The translations under genes and the position numbers were made by a program. A stretch of 64,000 bases of DNA from the NCBI GenBank assembly GCA_019119225.1, contig DWXM01000088.1, positions 1 through 64,000 on the forward strand, written 5' to 3'. Below are positions 20,193 through 28,836 of the stretch, one piece after another (the first letter of the stretch is position 1; every line of letters begins with the position of its first letter). Origin of the DNA: Candidatus Nosocomiicoccus stercorigallinarum. GTDB taxonomy: Bacteria; Bacillota; Bacilli; Staphylococcales; Salinicoccaceae. The notes beneath the pieces are model-generated. The model worked only from the letters and a program-made list of their open reading frames with translations, did not search any database and was not told the DNA's origin.

Positions 20193-21449
20193 ATGATACA
20201 AATACCACGCGGTACACAAGATATTTTACCGAAAGATTCTTATAAGTGGCAGTACATTGAAGATACACTTAAAAATGTATGTGAAAAGTACAATTATCAA
20301 GAAATTAGAACACCAATTTTTGAAAGTACAGATTTATTTGTAAGAGCAGTTGGTGATACGACAGACATCGTCAACAAGGAAATGTATACGTTTAAAGACA
20401 AAGGTGACAGAAGCATGACACTTCGTCCAGAAGGTACTGCACCAGTAGTACGTAGTTACATTGAAAATAAAATGTACGGTGATCCAAATCAGCCGATTAA
20501 AGTGTTCTACAACCAACCGATGTTTAGATACGAACGCCAACAAAAGGGACGTTACAGACAGTTCGTTCAGTTTGGTGTAGAAGCAATCGGTGTCGAAGAT
20601 CCGTTAATCGACGTAGAAATTTTAAGTATGCTTATGGCATTTTATGAATCATTTGGGTTAAAAGATCTAGAGCTTCACATTAACTCAATTGGAGATTTTG
20701 ATAGCCGTAAGGAATATCAAAAAGCACTTCAAGAACACTTTAGACCGAGAATCGATGAGTTTTGTGATGACTGTCAATCAAGAATAGACACAAATCCGAT
20801 GAGAATTTTAGACTGTAAAGCAGACAAAGATCATCCGTTAATGTCAACTGCTCCGAAAATTACAGACTATTTAAACGATGAATCACTTGAATACTATGAA
20901 AAAGTAAAATCTCAACTCGATAAAATCGGTATTAAGTACGTCGAAGATCCAAGTTTAGTTCGTGGTCTAGATTATTATACTCATACAGCATTTGAGTTAA
21001 TGAGTACAGCAGACGGCTTTGGTTCTATTACAACACTCGCGGGTGGTGGACGCTACAATGGCTTAGTTGAAATGTTAGATGGTCCAGCTGAAACAGGGAT
21101 TGGATTTGCGCTATCTATTGAACGACTACTATTAGCACTTGAAGCTGAGGGTATTGATATTCTAAATCCACACACTTTAGATTTATATGTCGTAACGATG
21201 GGTGAAGAGTCTCGTGATTATGCGAGTGTATTATTATCACAGTTAAGAGAAAAAGGTATAACAGCAGATATGGACTATAAAGCACGTGGAATGCGTGCTC
21301 AAATGAGAGACGCTGACAGAAAGAATGCTGCATATACGATTGTAATTGGTGATAATGAATTAGAAGAAGGTAAAGTAAATGTTAAAAATATGTCTACTGG
21401 AGAAGAAGTAGCATATTCATTTGAAAACTTAGAGGAGGCAATTCAGTAA
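20193..21449 (+). CDS. hisS: Histidyl-tRNA synthetase
   Basis: This class II synthetase attaches histidine to its tRNA. The 418-residue protein shows motif 1 and 2 regions ([15 protein letters not shown] and [14 protein letters not shown]), the histidine-binding [13 protein letters not shown] loop, motif 3 ([11 protein letters not shown]) and the C-terminal anticodon-binding domain (about 328-418). A GGAGG site precedes the ATG. It is controlled by the upstream T-box and coupled to aspS by overlapping stop and start codons. Confidence 0.98.
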   Translation: MIQIPRGTQDILPKDSYKWQYIEDTLKNVCEKYNYQEIRTPIFESTDLFVRAVGDTTDIVNKEMYTFKDKGDRSMTLRPEGTAPVVRSYIENKMYGDPNQPIKVFYNQPMFRYERQQKGRYRQFVQFGVEAIGVEDPLIDVEILSMLMAFYESFGLKDLELHINSIGDFDSRKEYQKALQEHFRPRIDEFCDDCQSRIDTNPMRILDCKADKDHPLMSTAPKITDYLNDESLEYYEKVKSQLDKIGIKYVEDPSLVRGLDYYTHTAFELMSTADGFGSITTLAGGGRYNGLVEMLDGPAETGIGFALSIERLLLALEAEGIDILNPHTLDLYVVTMGEESRDYASVLLSQLREKGITADMDYKARGMRAQMRDADRKNAAYTIVIGDNELEEGKVNVKNMSTGEEVAYSFENLEEAIQ

Positions 21450-23206
21450 TGAGTAGAACATTAGTATTAGAAACGTTAGACAAACTTAACGAAACCGTGA
21501 CATTAAAAGGGTGGGTCCAACGTCGCCGAGACCTCGGAGGATTAATCTTTATTGACTTAAGAGACGCTTCAGGTATCGTTCAAGTTGTCTTTAACCAAGA
21601 CCATAAAGAAGCGACTGAAATCGCTGATACACTTCGTTCAGAGTACGTGATTGAGGTAACAGGTGAAGTTGTTAAACGTGATCCATCAACAGTAAATGAA
21701 AACATTCAAACAGGTGAATTAGAAGTCGTCGCAGATTCACTAAACGTGTTATCTAAAGCAGAAACACCACCATTCCAAATTGAGGATGACACTGTGAGTG
21801 AAGACGTAAGACTAAAATATCGTTATGTTGATTTAAAACGTCAAAAATTACAAGATACGTTAAGAACACGTCACAAAACAACTGCAGCAATTCGAGAATT
21901 TCTTAATGATGAATTCTTCGTTGATGTAGAGACTCCGTTTTTATCTAAATCAACACCAGAAGGTGCGAGAGATTACCTTGTACCATCACGTATTCATCAC
22001 GGTGAGTTTTATGCACTACCTCAATCACCACAAATTTATAAACAATTATTAATGCTAAGTGGTTTTGAGAGATATTACCAAATCGTTAAATGTTTCCGTG
22101 ACGAAGACTTACGTCGTGACCGTCAACCAGAATTCACACAAGTCGATATTGAAAAGTCATTTACTGATGTTGAAGATATGATCGATCTGAACGAAAGATT
22201 ATTACAATATGTCTTTAAAGAAGTTAAAGGTATCGATGTAGAAATTCCATTTGCTCGTATGACTTATGACGATGCGATGCTTAAATACGGTGTAGATAAA
22301 CCAGATACTCGCTTTGGTATGGAACTTGTTGAACTTAGCGAGTTTAGTAAAGATGTGGACTTTAAAGTATTTAAGTCAACAGTTGAAAACGGTGGAATCG
22401 TTAAAGCAATTGTTGTAAAAGATAACGCAGACAAATATTCACGTAAAGACATCGAAGCACTTGAAGAATACGTGAAATTATATGGTGCTAAAGGTCTTGC
22501 ATGGTTAAAATATAACGACGGTGCATTCACTGGCCCAATTGCGAAATTCTTTAGTGAAGATAAACAAAATGAACTGAAAGAGATTCTTGGGGCTGACGAA
22601 AATGACCTTGTATTCTTCGGCGCTGACAAAGCATCTGTTGTAAATGCAAGTTTAGGTAACTTAAGAAATAAGCTTGGTAAAGAGTTAGACCTAATCGATG
22701 AAGATAAATACAACTTCGTATGGATTACAGACTGGCCATTATTTGAATATGATGAAGACGAAGAACGTTTCGTTGCAGCACACCATCCATTTACATCACC
22801 GAAAGAAGAAGATGTTGAGTTACTAGAAACAACACCAGAAAAAGTAAAAGCAAATGCTTATGACATCGTCTTAAATGGATATGAACTTGGTGGGGGATCT
22901 ATCCGTATCTCTAACCCAGACTTACAAGAGAAAATGTTCAAAGCACTAGGATTCTCAGAAAAACAAATGCATGATCAGTTCGGTTTCTTAATCGAAGCAT
23001 TTAAATATGGTGCTCCGCCACATGGTGGCTTAGCTTATGGTCTTGACCGTCTCGTAATGCTACTGACAAAAACAGACAACATTCGTGACGTTATCGCATT
23101 CCCTAAAACAAGCAGTGCTCAAGACTTAATGATGGATTCACCATCAAATGTTTCAAACAGACAACTAAATGAACTACATCTTCAAATTAAACCAGAAGGT
23201 AAGTAA
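21449..23206 (+). CDS. aspS: Aspartyl-tRNA synthetase
   Basis: This class IIb enzyme charges tRNA-Asp. The 585-residue protein has the N-terminal OB anticodon-binding domain ([21 protein letters not shown]), the catalytic core with [16 protein letters not shown], the bacterial GAD insertion (about 285-410) and motif 3 [12 protein letters not shown]. It shares the hisS transcript, as in other Staphylococcaceae. The usual downstream neighbour tcdA is missing; a convergent oxidase operon follows instead. Confidence 0.98.
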   Translation: MSRTLVLETLDKLNETVTLKGWVQRRRDLGGLIFIDLRDASGIVQVVFNQDHKEATEIADTLRSEYVIEVTGEVVKRDPSTVNENIQTGELEVVADSLNVLSKAETPPFQIEDDTVSEDVRLKYRYVDLKRQKLQDTLRTRHKTTAAIREFLNDEFFVDVETPFLSKSTPEGARDYLVPSRIHHGEFYALPQSPQIYKQLLMLSGFERYYQIVKCFRDEDLRRDRQPEFTQVDIEKSFTDVEDMIDLNERLLQYVFKEVKGIDVEIPFARMTYDDAMLKYGVDKPDTRFGMELVELSEFSKDVDFKVFKSTVENGGIVKAIVVKDNADKYSRKDIEALEEYVKLYGAKGLAWLKYNDGAFTGPIAKFFSEDKQNELKEILGADENDLVFFGADKASVVNASLGNLRNKLGKELDLIDEDKYNFVWITDWPLFEYDEDEERFVAAHHPFTSPKEEDVELLETTPEKVKANAYDIVLNGYELGGGSIRISNPDLQEKMFKALGFSEKQMHDQFGFLIEAFKYGAPPHGGLAYGLDRLVMLLTKTDNIRDVIAFPKTSSAQDLMMDSPSNVSNRQLNELHLQIKPEGK

Positions 23207-23211
23207 TAAAA

Positions 23212-23244
23212 AATAAGCTTAGCAATTTGCTAAGCTTATTTTTG
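23212..23244. terminator. Bidirectional terminator between aspS and the oxidase operon
   Basis: A near-perfect palindrome pairs 12 bp (23212-23223 with 23229-23240) around AATTT, with A-run and T-run flanks serving both convergent genes. Confidence 0.87.
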
Positions 23245-23251
23245 TATTTGA

Positions 23252-24940
23252 TTACCAAGCTTTAAACCCTGGTGATCCTGGAATATTTTCTGTGAAGATT
23301 TGTGAAACTGGAACTGTGTATGCAATTACGACTAAGAAAATCGTAATGATAATAAGTAATCTCCAGTTTTCAACCCAAGCAAGTGGTGCATCGCCATCAT
23401 CCATAAAGCGTGCGATTGGGAATTCTTCTACAGTATCAGATTTAGGTGTTCTAAGTGATAAGAAGAATGCGAAGAACGCTATAATAATTGCAATTAATAA
23501 GAATGATCCACCAATTGCTTGTAATAATTGATAGCTGATCCATTCTTGAGCTAACTCGTGTCCACCATATTCAGAGAATGTTGAACGTCGTGGTGCACCT
23601 TTAAGACCTGCTAAGTGCATTGCAAATGACATGATTCCCATTCCAAGTGCCCATGTATATGCTAACCATAGTCCTAGTGAGTTAGTAAGTTTTGTCATCT
23701 TACCGCCAACTAAGTGAGGAAGTAAGAACATCATTGCACCGAAGTAAGTTAATACAACTGGCGCACCTACTGTAATATGGAAATGTCCAACGACCCAAAT
23801 TGTGTTGTGAACGACTTGGTTCATTTGACCTGATGCGTTGATGATTCCACCAATACCACCTGGTACGAAGAATAACATACCAACAAATGGTAATACGAAT
23901 CTTGAATCATTCCATGGTAACTTCTTAAACCAATCAAATAATCCTGTTGCACCTTTTTTACGTCCATATGTTTCAAATGAAGCAAATAAGCTAAATGCAG
24001 TAATTAATGATGGAACAATTACCATAAATGTAAGAACTACTTGTAGACCTTTCCAGAATGCGTCAATACCTGGTTCTACTAATTGGTGGTGAATACCAAC
24101 TGGAATAGAGAAGAATAAAAATAAGACGAAACTAAGTCTTGCAAGTTTATCTGAAAAACCTTTAACTCCGATAATTTTAGGTAATACTGCGTACCATACC
24201 ATGTATGCTGGTAATAACCAGAAGTATACGAGTGCGTGTCCAAAGTACCAGAATAACGTACGTGTAAGTTTAACGTTAACTGTATCGATTAATCCGAATG
24301 ACCAAGGGATAAGTTGAGTTAACGCTGATGCTGCGACACCGATGGTACATACGTACCACATGACGTTGTTAATAGCAACAAAATATGCAATCGTAGGTGT
24401 TTTTTGACCTGGATTTTGTTTTCTCCATCTAAAATAACGCTTTGTCTGAGCACCTGTTGCAATCCATGTACCTACGATGACGAGTGTTAACCCAACATAG
24501 AAGAGACCGTGTGCTTGTAGTGGTGCGTAAAATGTGTAAAGTACTGAAGCTTGGTTTGTTAAGATCATTGCTGCTGCCATTAACACACCAATTGTCATTA
24601 GCCAAAAACCAATCCAACCTGCTTTTCTTTCACCGTCAGTTAAGCCGCCCATTGATCTTGAAACAGCCGCTGTTTGGAAACCAACAATAAAGAAGAATGT
24701 GAGTACTAATGCTAAAATTACACCGTGTAGTGTTAAGATTTGGTAATATCCGATACCTAGTGGTAATTCAAAATATCCCGAACGTACGAACGTTTGTAAT
24801 GCGCCTGCAGTACCACCGATTACTAATGCGAGTATTACCCAAATCATATTTGCTAATACTAATTTAGAATCTTTTTTATTAATTACAGTATCTGCTGAAT
24901 ACACTTCGTTTTGTGTTGTATTTAGATAAGATTTAGCCAT
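23252..24940 (-). CDS. cbaA: ba3-type cytochrome c oxidase subunit I
   Basis: This is the catalytic subunit of a B-family haem-copper terminal oxidase: it reduces oxygen to water in the membrane and pumps protons. The 562-residue chain has 13 or so helices. Metal ligands are visible: His72 (low-spin haem), His235 with cross-linking Tyr239 in GHALVYFWLLP, the CuB pair His284-His285 in GIHHQL, and His386/His388 in VVGHFH. The HxxxY signature with YFWLLP is typical of the ba3/b(o/a)3 branch rather than aa3 CtaD. It overlaps the end of subunit II by one base. The symbol follows the archaeal/bacillar cba naming and is provisional. Confidence 0.93.
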   Translation of the reverse strand: MAKSYLNTTQNEVYSADTVINKKDSKLVLANMIWVILALVIGGTAGALQTFVRSGYFELPLGIGYYQILTLHGVILALVLTFFFIVGFQTAAVSRSMGGLTDGERKAGWIGFWLMTIGVLMAAAMILTNQASVLYTFYAPLQAHGLFYVGLTLVIVGTWIATGAQTKRYFRWRKQNPGQKTPTIAYFVAINNVMWYVCTIGVAASALTQLIPWSFGLIDTVNVKLTRTLFWYFGHALVYFWLLPAYMVWYAVLPKIIGVKGFSDKLARLSFVLFLFFSIPVGIHHQLVEPGIDAFWKGLQVVLTFMVIVPSLITAFSLFASFETYGRKKGATGLFDWFKKLPWNDSRFVLPFVGMLFFVPGGIGGIINASGQMNQVVHNTIWVVGHFHITVGAPVVLTYFGAMMFLLPHLVGGKMTKLTNSLGLWLAYTWALGMGIMSFAMHLAGLKGAPRRSTFSEYGGHELAQEWISYQLLQAIGGSFLLIAIIIAFFAFFLSLRTPKSDTVEEFPIARFMDDGDAPLAWVENWRLLIIITIFLVVIAYTVPVSQIFTENIPGSPGFKAW

Positions 24941-25422
24941 TATTCTTCACTCCCGACAACTTTAATTACTGAAGTCATATCAGTGTGACCTGTACCACAG
25001 TATTCGTTACATACAACTAAGAATTCTCCTTCTTTGTTGAATGTTGTATGATATTTAGAAATTAATCCTGGTTCTGCCATCATATTGATGTTTGTTTTCG
25101 CTACTTCAAAACCATGAATTACGTCAGGAGTTGTAACCATAACACGTACTCTTGACCCTTTAGGAATTTCTACTTCTGTAGGTTCATATCTAAACATACT
25201 TGCTACCATGTATAGATCATAATCAAAACCTTCTTCTTTTGATTCATAGAGTCCAGGTTCTTTAAATCTTTCATCATCTCTTACGTGATCAGGGTTAATC
25301 GTTTCAATCCCTGATGCAGCAGGTGAGTGGCCTTGGTGAACTGCTGAAATTCCTAAAATTACAAGGAATAAGATTAAAGCTCCAGTTCCAAAGCTTAGCC
25401 ATATCTTTTCATACTTGTGCAT
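24940..25422 (-). CDS. cbaB: ba3-type cytochrome c oxidase subunit II (CuA)
   Basis: Subunit II takes electrons from cytochrome c through a CuA centre. The 160-residue protein has one N-terminal helix (about 9-29) and an extracellular cupredoxin domain with the full CuA ligand set: His103, Cys138, Cys142, His146 and Met149 in the CNEYCGTGHTDM segment. The short single-helix form is typical of ba3 oxidases. An AAAGGTGA site precedes the ATG. It lies between the small subunit and subunit I in one transcript. Confidence 0.93.
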   Translation of the reverse strand: MHKYEKIWLSFGTGALILFLVILGISAVHQGHSPAASGIETINPDHVRDDERFKEPGLYESKEEGFDYDLYMVASMFRYEPTEVEIPKGSRVRVMVTTPDVIHGFEVAKTNINMMAEPGLISKYHTTFNKEGEFLVVCNEYCGTGHTDMTSVIKVVGSEE

Positions 25423-25440
25423 TTATTTCACCTTTCCTTT

Positions 25441-25620
25441 TTACATTCTTTCCATAAATAACATAAATACGCCTAGCCAAGAAATTAGCATTAAAGCACC
25501 GAGTGTCATTGTCATAAAGAAAGTACCTCTTAAATCGAGTTTATGTACATCTTCACTCACGCTCTTTTCATGATCGACTGTTTGATCATGCTGAGGTTTA
25601 ACAATTTTTTTATCAGCCAT
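25441..25620 (-). CDS. Small ba3 oxidase subunit (subunit IIa-like)
   Basis: This 59-residue protein, first in the oxidase operon, has a charged N-terminal half and a single C-terminal membrane helix (about 33-55). That is the layout of the small IIa-type subunit (CbaD-like) found with ba3 oxidases. The ATG at 25620 is chosen because a GGAAGGTG site lies directly upstream; the frame extends 29 codons further but has no ribosome-binding site there. The subunit assignment rests on size, topology and position. Confidence 0.78.
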   Translation of the reverse strand: MADKKIVKPQHDQTVDHEKSVSEDVHKLDLRGTFFMTMTLGALMLISWLGVFMLFMERM

Positions 25621-25655
25621 ATATTTCACCTTCCAATATTGTTGTTTATAACAAT

Positions 25656-25666
25656 ATTGTATTGTA
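25656..25666 (-). promoter_or_regulatory. -10 region candidates of the oxidase operon
   Basis: Two overlapping TACAAT hexamers read on the minus strand (25666-25661 and 25661-25656). They place the start point so that the palindrome at 25684-25697 would be centred close to -41.5, the usual position for Fnr/Crp class II activation. No good -35 box is seen, which fits an activator-dependent promoter. Confidence 0.45.
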
Positions 25667-25683
25667 TTTACTTCTATAAAAAA

Positions 25684-25697
25684 GTGATAAAAGTCAC
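25684..25697. promoter_or_regulatory. FNR/CRP-type operator of the oxidase operon
   Basis: GTGATAAAAGTCAC, an inverted repeat of the form GTGA-N6-TCAC, matches the known Fnr consensus TGTGA-N6-TCACA apart from the outer base. The same 14 bases (17 with flanking A) occur again at 25796-25809. It lies upstream of the oxidase genes. Confidence 0.7.
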
Positions 25698-25795
25698 ACT
25701 TCGACATATATTTGTAACAATTTTAAGCTTTCAATAGAGAACTAAAACATAATCGTTGTTATTGACGACTTACAATGAAATTTTCTATCAATAAA

Positions 25796-25809
25796 GTGAT
25801 AAAAGTCAC
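25796..25809. promoter_or_regulatory. FNR/CRP-type operator in front of the regulator gene
   Basis: This second identical GTGATAAAAGTCAC copy sits 112 bp from the first. A TAGTAT -10 candidate at 25819-25824 would put this box on top of the -35 position of the regulator's own promoter, suggesting negative autoregulation. Function is inferred. Confidence 0.65.
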
Positions 25810-25848
25810 TAAATATGGTAGTATAAAAACAATAGGGAAGTGATATTC

Positions 25849-26544
25849 TTGTCAAATTCTCCAACATTCAAGCCAAAATTAATTATTGATTATATAAAGA
25901 AAAATGGCATAGAGATGCATGTTAATAAAAATGAATTTATATTTCACTCTGGTGACTTAACGAATTACATATATGTAATTGAATCCGGTGAAGTATTAGT
26001 ATTAAGAATACAAGATGATGGATCAGAAAATGCGATTCACTTTTTAAAAGATGACTGCATATTTGGTGCGGTCACTTTATATTGCGGACCGAAACAGCAT
26101 ACGTCGTTTGCGAAATCTAAAACTGAAGTTTTATTACATAAAATTGAAAAGAATAAGTTTGAAGAAAAAGTGTTAAATGATAGTCGATTTACTAAAGAGT
26201 GGATGAGATGGTTAGAAATTGAAAGGTTAAGACACTCCTCAAAACTAAGAGACATGCTAATGTACGGTAAAATGGGTGCTTTAGCAAGTGTCATTGTCAG
26301 GCTATCAAATTCATTTGGTGTAAGTACTAAAAAAGGAATTGTTATTGATACAAAACTAACTAACCAAGAACTTGCAATGCTTGCTGGAACTTCTAGAGAG
26401 GTTGTAAACCGTTATTTAAAAGAATTATCAAAAGAAGGGATTATAGAGGTAAATAGAAAAGTAATTACAGTTACACATATGAAAAAATTAAAGCATATTA
26501 TTAATTGTGAAAACTGTGATATCAATTTATGTCAGATTTACTAA
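25849..26544 (+). CDS. fnr: Fnr-type oxygen-sensing regulator with C-terminal Fe-S cysteines
   Basis: A Crp/Fnr family transcription factor of 231 residues: cyclic-nucleotide-like sensor domain (about 25-120), dimer helix, and a helix-turn-helix with TNQELAMLAGTSREVVNRYLKEL. The C-terminus ends in CENCDINLC, a Cys-x2-Cys-x4-Cys pattern with the spacing of the three C-terminal cluster ligands of Bacillus subtilis Fnr. An Asp in LRDMLMYGK lies 93 residues before the last Cys, where the fourth ligand (Asp141) sits in that protein. An oxygen-labile [4Fe-4S] sensor is therefore likely. TTG 25849 is preferred over GTG 25840 because GGGAAGTGA would serve as its binding site. It is divergent from the oxidase genes. 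Confidence 0.85.
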   Translation: MSNSPTFKPKLIIDYIKKNGIEMHVNKNEFIFHSGDLTNYIYVIESGEVLVLRIQDDGSENAIHFLKDDCIFGAVTLYCGPKQHTSFAKSKTEVLLHKIEKNKFEEKVLNDSRFTKEWMRWLEIERLRHSSKLRDMLMYGKMGALASVIVRLSNSFGVSTKKGIVIDTKLTNQELAMLAGTSREVVNRYLKELSKEGIIEVNRKVITVTHMKKLKHIINCENCDINLCQIY

Positions 26545-26553
26545 TCAATAAAA

Positions 26554-26582
26554 TTGCTTCCAAATAATGGTTGTGCTACTAT
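26554..26582 (+). promoter_or_regulatory. 6S RNA promoter
   Basis: TTGCTT at 26554-26559 and TACTAT at 26577-26582 with 17-bp spacing and an extended -10 TG at 26574-26575. Confidence 0.7.
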
Positions 26583-26588
26583 TAATTT

Positions 26589-26808
26589 AAGAGAAGCACC
26601 TGATGAGTGCGTGCTGTGTCGGCTTCATTTTGACCTAACACCTATATAAAAGGGAGCTTGGCGTTCAAATATGATTGACATGCCCTATAAGGGACTTCAT
26701 GAGTATTTGACAGAGCACCCACCTGCACAAAGCAGGCCAAATAATCCGACAACTACACACGGCTATATCGGATGCTTCATTAGACAGTCACTTTGTGGCT
26801 GTCTTTTT
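26589..26808 (+). ncRNA. ssrS: 6S RNA
   Basis: A roughly 220-nt noncoding transcript is bounded by its own promoter and a strong terminator. It folds as a long interrupted rod: 26593-26604 pairs with 26767-26778 with a single mismatch, and further inward TGTCGG pairs with CCGACA and CGTG with CACG, leaving a large central bubble. This is the layout of 6S RNA, which mimics an open promoter and binds sigma-A RNA polymerase. The position between aspS and rarA is also that of Bacillus bsrA. No covariance search was possible. A 60-codon frame inside it has no ribosome-binding site. Confidence 0.78.
26782..26808 (+). terminator. Terminator of the 6S RNA gene
   Basis: Ten-base-pair stem (26782-26791 with 26795-26804, one G-T pair), TTT loop and five T. 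Confidence 0.88.
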
Positions 26809-26898
26809 AAAATTCTATTAATTTACTATTTAAAAATTATAATATTATGTTAAGATATTGGAGTAGTAATTTGAAGGTGAAAGGTTGCGTGATCTTTG

Positions 26899-27027
26899 AT
26901 GTCAGTAAAAGGGTTACTGTTTAAGAGAAAACAAAAGTTAAATTCTAAAAATGCATCTAAATCATGTGATTTACTTAAAAAAAGAAAAGAATTAAAAAAA
27001 CAAATTAACAATAATATGTTAACTTAA
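26899..27027 (+). CDS. Hypothetical 42-residue lysine-rich peptide
   Basis: A short frame of 42 codons, rich in Lys/Arg (15 of 42) with one Cys, starts MSVKGLLFKRKQKL and ends just before a strong terminator. A TTG one codon earlier is an alternative start. The nearest ribosome-binding-like sequence, AAAGG at 26880-26884, is 14 bases away, farther than ideal. It may be a real small protein or a chance frame in a short transcript; no homologue comes to mind. Confidence 0.35.
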   Translation: MSVKGLLFKRKQKLNSKNASKSCDLLKKRKELKKQINNNMLT

Positions 27028-27058
27028 AACGCGATCACTTTAGTGATCGCGTTTTTTT
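27026..27058. terminator. Bidirectional terminator between the small frame and rarA
   Basis: Perfect 11-bp stem (27028-27038 with 27043-27053), TTTA loop, seven T on the plus side and A-rich sequence on the other. It serves rarA on the minus strand too. Confidence 0.9.
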
Positions 27059-28325
27059 AATACTTATTAAATGGCTTTAAATTTTTATACGTTTCATTTA
27101 AGAAGCTTTCGTATTTTGAAGTACCATCATCTTTAAAATATTGTTTATGTTTTAAAGAGTCTGGTAAATATTGTTGCTTGACGATGTTGTTGTTATAGTC
27201 ATGTGGGTTTTTATAACCGATTGAGTTTCCGAGTTCTTTTGCACCCTTATAATGTCCGTCTTTTAAATGTTTTGGGACAACACCGATATGACCTTTTCTT
27301 ATATCACTAAGTGCGTTATCGATACTTTTAATTGTCGTATTTGATTTTGGAGATAACGCTAAATCAATGACAGCCATCGATAATGGAATTCTCGCTTCTG
27401 GGAATCCGAGACGTTCAGCTGCAATAATCGCGTCTAACGTTCTACCTGGAAGCTGAGGATTACTAAGTCCAACATCTTCGTAACCGATGACGAGTAAACG
27501 TCTTGCAATTGTGACGAGATCTCCGGCTTCAATAAGTCTACCTAGATAATGGAGAGCTGCATCAACGTCACTACCACGAATAGACTTTTGAAACGCACTC
27601 ATAACATCGTAATGCTCATCTCCATCTTTATCGTGTATAAATTGACTCTGCTGCATCGTATCTCTCGCATCTTCTAACGTGACATGAATAGAGTCTTTTG
27701 TATCACTTAATACTGCAAGTTCTAAACCGTTTAAGGCACTTCTAATATCTCCATTTGAAGCTTTCACAAAATGTTCTAACGCATCATCATCGAGCGTGAT
27801 ATCTATACTACCAAGCCCACGGTCTTTATCTTCTAGTGCACGTGTAATTCCTCTTTTAATATCATCATCGTTTAGTGGATGTAGTTCAAAAATTTGTGTT
27901 CTTGAGCGAATGGCTGGATTAATTGCATGATAAGGATTTGAAGTTGTTGCACCGATTAACACAATTTTTCCGCTTTCTAAATGCGGGAGTAGAAAGTCCT
28001 GCTTTGCTTTATCGAGACGATGGATTTCGTCGAGCATTAATATGACACTACCACTCATATCTGCTTCTAATATAATTTTTTCAATATCCTTTTTTGAACT
28101 CGATACAGCATTTAACGTTCTAAATTTATATTTCGTGCTTCCAGCTAACGCACTTGCGATACTTGTTTTACCAATACCTGGTGGTCCGTAAAGTATCATT
28201 GATTGTAATCTTTTTGCTTGGACCATACGTCTAATAATCCCTTTTTCCCCGACGAGATGATCTTGACCGAGTACTTCATCAATAGTTTTTGGACGCATGC
28301 GAAAACTTAAAGGTTCATTTGACAT
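27057..28325 (-). CDS. rarA: Replication-associated recombination protein RarA (MgsA)
   Basis: RarA is an AAA+ ATPase that acts at stalled replication forks. The 422-residue protein has Walker A GPPGIGKTS, Walker B MLDEIHRLDK, the RSRTQIFELHPL sensor region and the C-terminal tetramerisation domain with the LPGRTLDAIIAAERLGFPEARIPL stretch. ATG 28325 gives the family start SNEPLSFRMRPKTIDEVLGQ, nine bases after GGTGA. It is divergent from cymR. In Staphylococcus and Bacillus it follows tcdA, which is absent here. Confidence 0.95.
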   Translation of the reverse strand: MSNEPLSFRMRPKTIDEVLGQDHLVGEKGIIRRMVQAKRLQSMILYGPPGIGKTSIASALAGSTKYKFRTLNAVSSSKKDIEKIILEADMSGSVILMLDEIHRLDKAKQDFLLPHLESGKIVLIGATTSNPYHAINPAIRSRTQIFELHPLNDDDIKRGITRALEDKDRGLGSIDITLDDDALEHFVKASNGDIRSALNGLELAVLSDTKDSIHVTLEDARDTMQQSQFIHDKDGDEHYDVMSAFQKSIRGSDVDAALHYLGRLIEAGDLVTIARRLLVIGYEDVGLSNPQLPGRTLDAIIAAERLGFPEARIPLSMAVIDLALSPKSNTTIKSIDNALSDIRKGHIGVVPKHLKDGHYKGAKELGNSIGYKNPHDYNNNIVKQQYLPDSLKHKQYFKDDGTSKYESFLNETYKNLKPFNKY

Positions 28326-28397
28326 TAGATTTTTCACCAACTTTTTCATTATGATATTATATATACTATATAACAAAAGTGCATCTGAGGTGAAGAA

Positions 28398-28811
28398 GTG
28401 AATATTTCAACAAAAGGCCGCTATGGTTTATATTTTATGAATGTGCTCGCTATAGAGTACGGAGTTAGAAAACGCTCTGTAAAATCAATTGCAAACGAAC
28501 GTGGAGTGAGTGATTTATATTTAGAGCAAATCGTTGCGTGTTTAAGAAGGGCAAATCTTGTAAAAAGTACACGCGGTGCATATGGAGGATATGAGTTAAA
28601 TTATCCACCAGATGAAATTACAGTACTCGATGTTTTTAAAGCAGTTGGTGAAAATATCGTAGCAATAGAATTAGATGATAAAGACACGAAAAATGAAAGA
28701 TTTTTATGGAAAAGAATTAGAGATGGAATTAGTGACGTGATTTCACATACGACACTTTATGATTTAATTAGTCAACCAGATGAATTTGATGATTATATGT
28801 TTTATATTTAA
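28398..28811 (+). CDS. cymR: Rrf2-family regulator CymR
   Basis: CymR is the repressor of cysteine and sulphur metabolism genes in Bacillus and Staphylococcus and works in complex with CysK. The 137-residue protein is the expected size and has the Rrf2 winged helix (MNISTKGRYGLYFMNVLA, then SDLYLEQIVACLRRANLVKSTRGAYGGYEL). No cysteine cluster for an Fe-S centre is present, which fits CymR rather than IscR. The start is GTG with a GAGGTGAA site. Its usual partner genes yrvO-mnmA lie 3 kb further on. Confidence 0.92.
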   Translation: MNISTKGRYGLYFMNVLAIEYGVRKRSVKSIANERGVSDLYLEQIVACLRRANLVKSTRGAYGGYELNYPPDEITVLDVFKAVGENIVAIELDDKDTKNERFLWKRIRDGISDVISHTTLYDLISQPDEFDDYMFYI

Positions 28812-28835
28812 AAAAACCTCCCAGTAAGGGAGGTT
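28811..28835 (-). terminator. Terminator of the UbiB-like gene
   Basis: Eight-base-pair GC-rich stem (28815-28822 with 28828-28835), followed on the minus strand by seven T; the plus-strand side lacks a T-run, so it chiefly ends the minus-strand gene. Confidence 0.75.
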
Positions 28836-28836
28836 A

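Noticed and set aside
26671-26853. A 60-codon plus-strand frame inside the interval after fnr
   Set aside because: It lies within the 6S RNA structure and runs through its terminator, with no ribosome-binding site and no protein-like composition.
28398-28811. CymR gene as an IscR-type Fe-S regulator
   Set aside because: It lacks the cysteine triplet of IscR and lies in the genomic position of CymR.
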